Of a DNA stretch of 64,000 bases, positions 25,201 through 37,900 are shown piece after piece. The number at the start of each line of letters is the position of its first letter. Position 1 is the first letter of the stretch. Under the pieces are notes generated by a model. That model made no database searches. It was not told the origin of the DNA and saw only the letters and a program-made list of their open reading frames with translations. The stretch covers positions 296,175,756 to 296,239,755 of the forward strand of contig CM077115.1 in the NCBI GenBank assembly GCA_039619475.1, in the 5' to 3' direction. The translations under genes were made by a program, and so were the position numbers. This stretch comes from Icerya purchasi. Its lineage: Eukaryota; Arthropoda; Insecta; Hemiptera; Monophlebidae.

Positions 25201-28200
25201 GAAGTCTTCCATTAAAGAAGGTAGTGGATCTGTTAACGTAACACCCTGTTCGACTAAAACGTAAATGCAATAATTAAACTTCAAATACGTCTTTTTATTT
25301 TATTTTTATTACTTATATTAAAATAACTAGCTGTATTTGTACAAATATAAACATTTAAATAAAATTATTTACTACATCGATATTTGGTATTTATGAGCGA
25401 ATAGAATATTTAATCATTAGCACAATAATTATATATGATTGCTATATAAATACAAAAATACACCACAAATCGTTAAAATTAGGAACATTAAAAAAAAAAT
25501 TTTAACACTCGAAAAAAAAAAAGAAGAAATAATTTTGTTTATTTTATTGAAAATTAAGTGTTCACATAAACGTAACAATCGCACCTACTTATCAATAGTT
25601 TGAAAAATATTATTTTATAAAAATTTATGCGATTGATTTATTAATAAGGGCCATTTTGAAAAAACCTTGTTTTGAGAAAAACGCTTTTTAAAGTTTTACT
25701 TTTATCTCATTAGTAGATTAGTAAAGGTAGAGCTATGAAATTTTAATATGTTATGGCCCTACCAATTTTCTACATTTTCGTTTAAAAAGTTTTCAAAAAT
25801 TTCTTCAGGGAGCGCTGCTATGAACGTTTAAAAAATTCTCCAAAATTGCCCTTCTTCCGGAGAACATTTTCCTGACATTCTGCTGCTATTTTTTCGTGTT
25901 CTGTGTTAGTTGTAAAGTTACACTTTCTTCAGGAAACGACTTTTTGGTGTTCTTTCATGTTTTTTGTTGAGGTAAGTAAATGCTAGAAATAATAAATTTT
26001 GCAAAAAAAAAATACAGATAATAGAAAGTTTATACGAAAGAGTAATATTATTATTCTAAAAGGAGGAATATGTAACACTAAAAAGGCTGTTTGTAAATAA
26101 GTTTTAAACATATATTTTATAGTTTAAAACGAAAATAGAAGTGGGCGCAGCTGATAAATAACAGAATATGTTTTTTTTAACTACCCCCAGAGGTGTGGAA
26201 GTTATTACAATAATTATGAAAATTGCAACTGAAAATTTATATTTTCGAACGTGGAGAATACAGCATTTTTTAAAAAATAAACGCCTTTGTATGCGCAGTA
26301 CGTAGGTGCGGTTGTATGTAAGTTGAAATAAAATTTTGTGATATAATATTACTATCTGCCGATATATCGTAAAACCATAATTTTTGTAAAATTCAAAAAC
26401 AGATAACAAATATACGTAGCACACATCTAAAATATATTACCATAAAACAAAGTGGCTTAACTTGATTTAATTTGCCTTTGCTTTTTTTATTCTTATTTTT
26501 TATTCTCTTTTAATAAACTATTCCACTAAGGTGCACTTTAGTGAAATAAAGATCTAAAATAATAATAATTTACTTACAGCAATCGGGCTGAATTATTTTC
26601 AAAGCAACTGTTAGTTTGATAAGCGGAGTTCCTAATCCATTGCCCTTTTTGCGCATAAGATTTAATATACAACGAAGAGACACATCTGGGGAGAAATATT
26701 GTTGAGGCTCTAAAATTGCGTGTCTAAGAACTCGAAATTTTACTTTACCGGATTGGCTGATACTACCTGAAAAATATAAAAATTTAACTGAATGATAAAT
26801 CGTACACAATAAGTAAATTACACTTACCTATTCATTATTTATGTTTAAGTTGATGATACGTTATTACGGCTTATTTTTAATAATACGATACCAACCCTTA
26901 ATCTTCATCAAATGTTAACAACACTATTTAAACACTTTAAACAATTACCGTTATAGGTATTACATTAGTCAACATTGTTTTCACAAACAAATAAAACTAA
27001 CTTTCAGTTAAAACTCTGTTCTCTTTATGACGATTTCGTAATGTTCTTTTCTTGTTGGTGAAGTATCGGGTTTTGGCACATCATTATCAAAAATATTTTC
27101 CAACGAATAATTTATAGAAAACTAAATTTCATTCATATATACCTACTCAGCGCAAATCGAATTTAAGCAAGTTGAATTAAATTTACGCATTGGTCGTTGC
27201 GTTCAATGTTTTGCTCAAATCATTAGGAGGATTTTTAAATTCTTCATTTCTGCACTAAAATTGTACTATATTAGATTATAGTAAAGTAAGCAATCGATTG
27301 TCAAGTTAAGGTTCACAATGTATTAAGCTCGCAGTGGGAGTAGGGGGTCCAGTTTAATTCTTTTGGCCGGTTTCGTTTTTTTCACATTTCTCTGGCACCC
27401 AATTAAATTTCAGATTAGATACATACCTAGGAACGAGACAAGTCTCGAACCTCTATTATATTTCTCATTTCGAGTTTGTGTGATCTTATAAGCTAGTTAG
27501 TGGTTTTATTACATTAATGAAGATATAGTTTTCATTATAACATAACCCCTTTATAACACACATCTAAGTATGAAAAAGAAGAAAAATAATTAACCTAAAT
27601 TAAATTATTCAAATTTTAAATTTTAAAATTCCACTTAAATAAAAAAATGAAGAATTTTTAAACATATTTTATGTAATATGATTGTATCAAGTAATGGTTT
27701 AATTTTTTACATTATTCAACAAGTCTGTGACTGCAATATTGTCTAATTCGAATTATTCTATCAAAACAGATTTATTTTGTAAATTATCTTAAACTAATTT
27801 AAAATTGTCAAATAAATGTTTCTTATACACATTAATTCCGTTTTAAGATAAATGTTTTTTAACTTTTTTTTAAAAAGATGAACGTGTTTTATAGCGGGTG
27901 GTCATTCGAATTTTTGTAACACCAAATAAGTGTTACAGATGACGATAAAGAAAAAACATAAAACCAGTACCTTCGTACCTTTTGCATAGAAATACATAGT
28001 AACATTTCGCGTGGCGCGTAAAGTGTGATACGACTACACGTTTTGTTTTAGTAAAAACGTGAATTCGAATTAAATTGAATAAAATGTTTAACTATGGAGT
28101 GAATAGAAATAAAACATTTTCCTAGTTACCGATTGGTTTTAAGTAAAAATTGACATAAAATTTCGTGACATTTCTTGACGACGGACAACATTTTTAGACT

Positions 28201-31200
28201 CAGCCCTGCCATAAAACACACCCATGTCAACATTCGATAACCAGGAAGATATATTTTTATCTTCTCTTATTCTCCTGATATTTTTTTTAAAAGAATTTTA
28301 ACTAAAAATAACTCTATTTTGCTACGAGAAGTATGTCACAAACTTAAATTTGAAATTTCTCATTTATTTCGCTCTAATCACTTTGAATATCGTGAATAAG
28401 ATGAAGTGTACTCGATTAATAAATACATTCTTCGAAAATAACAAGAACACGGAATATGCAAATAGTAGGGAAAAAATGACGACATTTTGCAATCAATATG
28501 CCGTTTTTGTTGACTGCCATTGACGATCGAGAGCATAAATTGTTTTTACACTCTAAGAAAACGATCAAAGAAGATAAGAAGAAAGCATAGAATGCGGAAA
28601 CACAATACCTGAAACGTAAAAACCAAGGGGTCAGGGTAATCAAACAGAAAGCGTTCCTTATTTTGTCATTAAACCGTCCGTACTGATGACTTCAAATATT
28701 AAATGCTCTGCTCAAAAACAATGAGAGTACGGAAAACATAAAACGTTTTTAAACAGTAACAATGACATTTCGAGATTTTTAATCAACAGAACCATCCGTG
28801 GAAAGGGACATGGTTTGATTCCGATTATTCTCGGAGGTGATCTAAACGCTGATCTAAAAACACCTCGCAGTTGGGAGTTTATCGAATTTATGCGCGAAAA
28901 TATCGACGCTATGTTTACAGGTCATGTTGAACATTTACAAAAACATAAAATTGTATTTTGTACCTCAATTAAAATCTTAGTTGTCTATTACAAACGTACA
29001 AAACCAAAATCCGTTTCGGCAGAATAATATTATTTTTTAATAAAAACCGTCCAACCTTGTTTATAAGTTTTACATTTTACTTTGAAAACAATATTTGACT
29101 CGATGAATAAAACTGATTTTCTCAATCGCATTACTGATTTGCATTTAAGTTTGAATAGCGCTTGTTTTCTAATAATGGCGGGATTTTAACACGAAAGGCG
29201 AAGCGCCATAAAACATGATCATGATTTATATATTTCTCTTTGAAGAGAAGGATATTCTGCTTGCATTGATTTGATAATTCGGTCGCTTTATAAATTTATT
29301 TACAGTTAATTTACACACTAATTTTTTTATTATAAATTTTTAAATAAATTACCTGTGTTATATTCGAAAAATTCGTCTACCATAACAGAATGCTCTTTTG
29401 AATTTTTCGGATTTTCTGCCGACTGCGTTAACGATTTAATTTTATATCTTTTGTCTTTCGCGGTAAAACCTGCTGCAACAGCCATTCCACAATTTTCACC
29501 CATATCATTTATCAGACGATATTCACGATTATCGTCTAAGTTGGATTTATCTTCGTCATATATTTCACTGTCCCTCCACGGAGCTAATTTATTTCATTAA
29601 AATTAAAAAATGTGAGATTATTTTATTTTATAAAAAAAATTTAGAAGCAACAATTTTTTAGCCGGGATTTACTTATTAAAATCTATTTCAAATATACGGT
29701 ATAAATCTACATATTTCTATGAATACATTTTATCGTGATTTTTTTTTTTTTTTTTATTGAAAATATAAATTATTTATTTTTTACTTCATATTCAGCAAAA
29801 TCTTCGGTTTTACAGTAATCCTGTTTTTTTTTTTTAAATTTGTTTTGCCATTTTATTTATAAATTTCATGTTATTTTTGCTTGCAATTTTATAACGTTTT
29901 TGAATATTAAACTGATCGTGTCCGAAAACGAGGAAGAATTAATTTACTAGGTTTAACTTACTCATAACTAACTTAGCAATATCAGAACACGTCGTATCAA
30001 CTCCCACATATAAAAGTTGCTGATGATTTGTGCACGGTAAGCTGGGATGTGAAGGATATATTGTAGTACCGGGAGACTGTCTAAGTTCAAATTCATCGTA
30101 AATATGTTCCATAGAGACAGCGACAAATATTTTTTCGTCATTTAATATCAGCTCCAATAAAAGTTTCCGTGTGAAATTATTAAGTCCGTCTTTACATTCA
30201 CTGGCCACTGAAACACATTTATCATTTAGCTATTAATAAAAATAAACATAATTTTACCGTTCCAAATAGAACAATGAATTAACTGAATGAGATACTAAAA
30301 AATAAAAAAATTAAAATATATTTGTAACGAAACGATAACTTTAAGTTGTCGAAGATCGACAACAATAGCATTTAAAACACAATCTTCTTTGGCGGCCGTT
30401 TTACTCGTATTTTTTAACGTTTTGTCAAATTTTTAAAAATAGAAAAATAACATACGCGTTAAACTTTTTTTCAAACCTGGTATAATTGGTGACACGTTTC
30501 AACAGAAGCAAATTTAAAAAAAATGCATAAAAACTAACCACTCCGATACACATTAGGCGGAACAGTAACTGATAATTATGTTCAACTCGGATGAATTTCG
30601 GAAATGTAGCAAACAATAAATTATCTATGCGGAAAATGCGTTTTTAATGTGTGGAATTATTTTAAACAATTTTCATGAAAAGCAATTTTATTTGTATATT
30701 TGTTTGCTAGCTAATGATTAGAAGGAATTCCTTTACACCAGTCAAAGTGGTCATTGTTTTGTGTTATGATCAAAGAAAAATCTATGGAGAGCACATTTTT
30801 TTTACAATTTATTTCATTTTAATTACACTGGTCTGCAACGAAATCTTCCTTTAAACAAAAATATGATGAATATGACGAGTTTAACGTGTTGAATCCAGAT
30901 TTGTTTTCCATTTTTTGCTATCACGTATATATTTATTTAAAATGTTTTTTTTTAATAGCTCAAAATTATATATATTTTGTCTGTCGTTCTTTCATTAACG
31001 GTGCTTTAATCAGTTCAGACCGTATTTGTACAAACAAAAACGACTCGCAGAGACGCTTATCTTTCAATCGAGTATTTCCTCTACTTCATCATCATTATAT
31101 ACAGACTTAACGAAACCTCGTCTTTTTACGCAATCTGATTTGAATGACCTTGTTCGCGATTTAGGACTCTCAAAATCTAAGGCTCAACTTCTCGGATCAC

Positions 31201-31872
31201 GATTACAACAATGGAATTTATTAGATGAAAATACGAAGGCCTCATATTTTCGTAACAGACAAGAAGATTTTATGAGTTATTTCATTGGTATTTTGTAATG
31301 ATGCTAAAGGACTTCTACAAGAAATGGGTTTTCCTGAAGGATTGGAGGAATGGCGACTTTTTATTGATTCGTCCAAAATCGGTTTAAAAGCCGTATTACT
31401 TCACAGTGGCAACAAATATCCTTCAATTCCCCTCGCACGTGCAACAAACATGAAAGAAAATAATGGAAATATGAAGTTGTTACTGGAAAAAAATATTCAC
31501 AGTACACGTAAAACATCTGTGCTGATTTAACAGTTTTAGCAATGTTAATTGTATTGCAAGGAGGATACACAAAATCTTGTTTTTTATGTGAGTGAGACAG
31601 TCGCGCAAGAGATAAGCACTACGTAGTGAAAAATTGGCCGAAAAGAGCGAGTTTGGGCATGCCTGGAGACAAGAATGTAAAAGAAGAACCTTTAGTTTAA
31701 AGTGAATTTTTTTTTTTATTGTATCAGTTATAAAATATATAATTTAAATTTGAAGCAAAAAAAAAGTTTTATTGAAAAATTCCATTAAAAAAATATACGT
31801 GATTTGTAATTTTTTATACTATATTTTTATTTAGAAATATCAAATTTGTGATAATTATGCATAAAAATCAGA

Positions 31873-31921
<49 letters not shown>

Positions 31922-34900
31922 TGGACCAGTGTTATTTACAGAACCTTAAGACAACCAGTAGGCTATAATAGAACGTTATAACGTTTTTTTGTTACTTCAT
32001 TCTTCGTTTTCGGTGTCATTCAATTTTCGATATTATTTTTTTCCGCTACCGTTCACCTAACATTTACATTCGCCTCCTTATTTTTTCTTTGTATTTGTTT
32101 TACGCTCCATTCCAAAATTCTAGTGGCTTATATATAGATTTTTTAACCCTATTTTTTCCTCTCTATTAATATTCGCATATTTACTGCTCGCAGATTTTCT
32201 ACCTAATCTCCAACATTTAATTGCATCCCACTTTGAAAATAGCTTACACTTTTTCCGTCTTAATGTCTACAATACAAAATGGCATCATTCTGAATGAATC
32301 GTATTACTATTCGTTTCTCCGGGTTTATATTCTTATGTTCATATAACAGGTTTCTTTTCTTAAATCCTCACTTTAACTTATTTTTACATTTCCAATTTTA
32401 GCCTCTATTCTAGATAGACGTTTTTTTTTTTACTCTTTTTTAATTTTAGGTTATTTGTATTTACTAATTCCTGTATATCTGTTAATTTATTTTTTTCGCG
32501 TATCAATCATCGTTCCTTATTTTTTGCCGTTAAATTTCGTATCGGCAGCAGAATTTCATTCCATTTCCCTCCAAAAATTATACTTCGTCGTACATTCATT
32601 CGCAATTTCGTATCTGTACAAATTAAAAATTGTAAAAAACCTTTTGTATCCTGATCATACATCTCTCCACAACCTAAGGTTTTCTGTGACCTGTTCAAAT
32701 TTTTCACTTAGAAAAAAAAAAAAAAAAAAAAAGCTGATTTTGAAAATGATCAAACGATAATTTTTTTAAATGTAGGTGAATACATACTTGTTTGTTAAAA
32801 CTGTATAATAAAACCAAACTTTAATAACAAACAATAAGGGCAAAATAATTTATAACAATAAATTAGATAAATACTTTAATTAGAAACGTTTTCGGGCATA
32901 ACCCATCATCAGCTAAAACTAACTTAGTGGAAACATAAAACACACTGGAGTGAATATAAGGAATACATGTGTATATATAGTAGATACATAGGAGGAACAA
33001 AACATAGAAGGTATAAAAATCAATAGAGTGAAATTATTAATACTTAATACAAAATGTAAAATGAAGTAGGAGGAACCTAAAGTTAAATTTTTATATTAAA
33101 AAGCGGATTATTATTATTTAGTAATTGGCCATTTAAAATATTATCTTTATATTTATTTATGTAATAATTTTCAGTAATGTTCATAATATTTCCTTTGCCA
33201 TAAGTGGCCAAGACAGTTACAGTGTTTTCTAATAAATTTGGTTTATGTTTATTTTTAATTAAATGTTCAGCATATGTTGATTTTTCTATTTCATTATTAT
33301 TAAATGATTTTATGTGTTCTTTATATCTACAATTAATTTTACGCCTTGTTTGACCAATGTATGATTTCTCACAATCAGTGCAATTTATTTTATATATACC
33401 ACTATTTTCGTAAATATTATTATGATAATTTTTTTTTAAAGTTATTCAAAACTATATTTAAATGAAAATACTACTGAGTGGTTCGAATCGGAACTAAACC
33501 GAAAAACTAACATAAATTTCGCTCTAAATAAAAATCGGAAATTTTTATTTGTTTCCCGAAGTTTAACTAAGGAAGCAAAAATAGAAAATATTACGTTGAA
33601 TTTAAATAATTCTGCAACACATTTTTTTTTTTTTTTTGCTCATCTATTACAATAACATACAGTACCAATGCGTTAGCATCGAATTTACACTTTTTTTTTA
33701 ATGTAAAAAATTGATTTTAAAAGATTATTAATTTTTCATTTTGAATATCTGAAAAAAGGTGCTAATAAATTATGTAACATTTTTACGACAAAATTAGTTT
33801 TAATAATTGGAAGTGAACCAAAAATCGGAAACCAAAAAATCGTCATTTTTTTGGAACATAAACCAAAAGTCAATCCATAAGCTACTTTTTTTTTATAATC
33901 CAACCGAAAATACTAATATAACAGTTATAAGCCCTAATATAATTTCACTGCAGCATTAGAAGTAAGTTTACATAATTTTATGTTAAATTTTTCTTTCGCA
34001 TTTCATTTAATTACCTTTTAGAGAAAACAATCATGTACTTAACGAACGTGCGCATTAAAAAAAATACGGACAATGATTCAAATCGATTTTAAAGACTGAA
34101 CGACTGAAATCTTTAATGAGTTAAAATATAAATATTACAAAAATGATGTTTTTGAGGTTTCATACTTCTCACTGTTTATAATTTACAAAATACAGTATCA
34201 AAAAATTATGTACCTGCATCCCAGTTGACAGGATTGAAACTAGTTTTGCAAATAATCTGTACAACAGATTTCTGATTTTCAGGATAACACCAACAAGCCC
34301 GACAGAAGAACTTAATCACTGCATCTTCCAATTTCAAAACAAGTTCCGATGGAAATTTTTTCCTGTAATTGTACAGTTATATACAGTTAATTACATTTTA
34401 AACAATCTCCTTTTTTCATTCATCAGCCGATGCAAAAATTTCGCTAAATTTCATAAAATAACTTACTGAAGTGTAATTTCTTATTCAAATTTGACGCATT
34501 TAGCATTATATTAAATATTCATGCTGATGCTGTGATAGCTTATTTATTAATTTTGTGAACTCAAACAATATCCAATAACATAAAGAAATCGTTTACAGAA
34601 ATGGTATGTTGAAGATGGGAACTAATGGCGGAAAATGGTAAAATTGAAGTTAATCACGGTTACTATATCTTGCGATGGACTAACGAAAAGAATACCTGAT
34701 GTTAAAAACTGTTTCAATGTACAATGAAATAGATAAACCGTTTGTAGAGGCTTAGTGTCATTGTTGATTCAATTTGGTTTTTCCTTTCCTGTTCATAACT
34801 GATGACTTTCTGAGCATTAGGATCTTATTCTGTGGTAGAATCTCTATCGTAAATAGAATAACAAAATTTCGGCTCACGAAGAAGCTAAAACGAAATTCCT

Positions 34901-37900
34901 GTCGGAAGATTGCCATCGCGGAAATAGCCGCAGTATTTTTAATCGCTTGTTCTAAATTAAGTTCGTCGAATTTACACAAAAAAATTAATTTATTGAAAAT
35001 TTGAGCTCGGCGGCTGCAAAAAAAAACAAAAAAAAACAACAAAAAAACAACGAAAAACGCACAAATATATCCAAACCAGTTTAAGATACCGGCAACTCGA
35101 CTAGATTGAAACATATTTCTTGACAAAATAACACGTACCGCGATTGAAACGCAATTAAAGAGTTAGCGAAGAACGCGAGTTCGACTAACATCGACGATTT
35201 TTTAAGGTAACGCGAACCGCGATCGCTTTTCAGTGAATTACCTGAACTATTAATTAATTAAACAATTCAACGACTGCAACGAATTCAGTAAGAATTATGA
35301 TTATGTTCATAAAATCCCGATATGCTAAAACTAATCATGTACCATACCGCAGCGAAAATTTATTTTCTTTGAACTCTGTCGCACAACGGTACTGCCGCAG
35401 TGGGATGTACTCGATCCCGGTGTGAAGTATCTATACCGCCAGATACATGACCGTTGGAACATTCAACTGATTAAATCGGGAAAATACGGATGGCGGATGT
35501 GTCGGCATCTCTGCATCACACCCCAACTAATAATAATAATAATAGACGAAGTCCGAGAAATCGAAAATTAAATGAATTTTAAACGAATACAAAATTTCTA
35601 CTTCGAACATCATCACAGCGATGGCGCTGCAATCCCCGAAATTCGTATCAATATAAAATTTAATATATCGTAATAATTTAAATACATAAGAAACCGATAA
35701 TATTGTGTTATAAAAGCATACCTCTTAAAATTATTCATTTCATCTCGTTGACACATAAATAATAATATATCGGTCCAAAAGCTTCGCACTTCCGGAGAGC
35801 CCAGCCAGTCTCGTATAAATCCGTCCCAGCATAGTTCGGACAAAAAGTCAAGGATGGCGCAGATATTGTTCACGTGTAATAATGGAAGTTTAACTGTAAA
35901 CATTAAAAAAATAAAAAAATAAATTATTTCAAACGGTGCAGTTTTCGTATTTTCCAGACAGTATGAAATGCACCCCGATTTTAAAGGCAAACTATTTATC
36001 GAAAAATATTTTTATTTGATTTCCGTCTGTAATAACGATATTAAGAATTAGAAGAAACCAAAATTAAGTAACACGCGTTGCTTTAAGATTAGTGATATAA
36101 AGTATGCAGATGGTAAGGTTTTAATAACTGCTTCAATTCAATAATTTGAACCGATGGTAACTGAATTAAACACCGAAGAAAAAAAATGTTTATAAACAGT
36201 AGTAATAGATAAATATAATTCAAATCATCCTTTCGAGCAATTCGAATGTCATTAGACGCGAAAAACCCGATTGAAACTGTTATTTAGAAACAATATTTAA
36301 TATAAATGGAACAAATGTTAGCGAAATTGAGTGCAGGATTTCTTCCCTCAAAAATTATTAATTCAGAGAAAAAAAGTTTTCAGAGACTAGAGATCAAATG
36401 TATAATTTTATATTTAGAGGTTTAAAAGAACTATATCATGGTGGTTGCTCAAATATAATTTTTAAATTCCCCGTTTATTTCTGGTCCAAATCCGCCCCAC
36501 TTCCTGATTACTAGAATTGACAAAAAAAAGAATGGGATTTTTTTTATTATTGGTAATATTTGACTGCCGCAGCATATTTTATATGAAGAAAACAGAACTT
36601 CCGTAATTTATTTTGAATAAAGTACATTAAAAAATGCATTCATTTTTCGTTTCAAATGATTTTTTCTTATTAAAAATTTCGTTTGGCTATTTTCACATTT
36701 TTTCCAATTTCATAGCGAAATTCCCGGCTTATTCCTGGTTGGGTAGCCACTCTGTATATTATGTTTAAACAGTATTTCGCTGGGCGCCGGGATGAGCACT
36801 ATCTCTTTAAGGCTGCAAAAATGGTAATAAACGCTTCGGAATTCCAGTTATATCGGCTGGGATTTAGGGTCAGTCAACGGGTTAAAAAGGAATGGTCTAG
36901 TGATGTTTAACTAGATTATGGCAACAAATTATTTTGCTTAGAAAATTCTGAGAATGAATTATTTAAGATGACTATACATGTTAAGTTGTCGGTAAAATAA
37001 TAGGCGCAAGAAAAAAATATATTTTTAGTAAACGGGCGCGCGCACACATACATACATATACACATAAAAAATTATTTAATTTATAAGATTTAGAATATTG
37101 TTGTTGATAATTGTCCTTGCCATTACAACTGTTGAAGGATTGATATAATAATTTTATATACAGATTATAATTAAAATTAAGGGATAATACGATTATATAC
37201 AAATTTTTCATGTATAATTATAGAGGAATGATATAAAAATTTACCAAGTCAATTTTTATTAAATGCATGTGTAAAAGAAAAAAATAAAACATTAGGAAAG
37301 TTCGAAACACATAACTTAAAAGGCTTGTTTAATATCTAACTGCTGCACTGTCTGATTAACAGTTTAAAATTACAGCTAATTCGACTTTTTAGATTACAGT
37401 TACCCTCTTTATGATTTTATTTAAAACTGGCTGAAAAATTAACAAAACTGATTTTTCTAAAAGACCACCCAGCGTTGCGGCCAAATTTTTCAAAACCCAA
37501 AATAAATTTAAGTAATGTACATTCACAACATTTCTATTTTCAACCATAAAATGAAGACTTTTTTGAAAAAGATTTATTATCGTATGAAGCATATGATTCT
37601 TAAATAATAACAAATATTCTATTGATCAAAATTTCTTACCGGAAACTCCAGGAATATATATATTAACTCGATCCGCATCAGTGGTTGCAATTGTATCTAA
37701 AAACTCTGCATATGAGCACTCGTTTTTACAAAATTCTGAAAATTAAAAAAACAAAACAATAGTAACTTATTGTAATTTCAGACTAATATAAAAAATCAAC
37801 TTCTAAATTTCTTTTCTACTTTTATCGGCATTTTATTATGTGAACTTTTCTTTATGAAGTTCGGATTAAGTCTAAACTTTTAATAATTATCATAATTTTT

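Larger units (their letters stand above)
26767..29352 (-). other. Bruce intron with SINE-like copy and endonuclease fragment
   Basis: It holds the inverted SINE-like copy at 27,303-27,540 and a short plus-strand endonuclease-like fragment near 28,815. The rest is AT-rich without recognised genes. Confidence 0.55.
32880..33430 (-). mobile_element. Penelope-like element 3' fragment
   Basis: It comprises the GIY-YIG reading frame, a 3' untranslated stretch of about 170 bp and a hammerhead-like motif, all on the minus strand in one intron. The boundaries are estimates, as no target duplication was found. Confidence 0.65.
30208..34213 (-). other. Bruce intron with transposon relics
   Basis: It contains a decayed transposon protein (31,077-31,690), a 44-base T run (31,877-31,920), a pyrimidine-rich stretch (about 31,970-32,700) and a Penelope fragment (32,880-33,430). 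The rest is AT-rich. Confidence 0.6.

Noticed and set aside
37389..37613. Minus-strand 74-codon ORF as a Bruce exon
   Set aside because: Its possible donors give the wrong phase for the exon at 35,893, whereas the shorter exon at 37,640-37,735 fits both neighbours.
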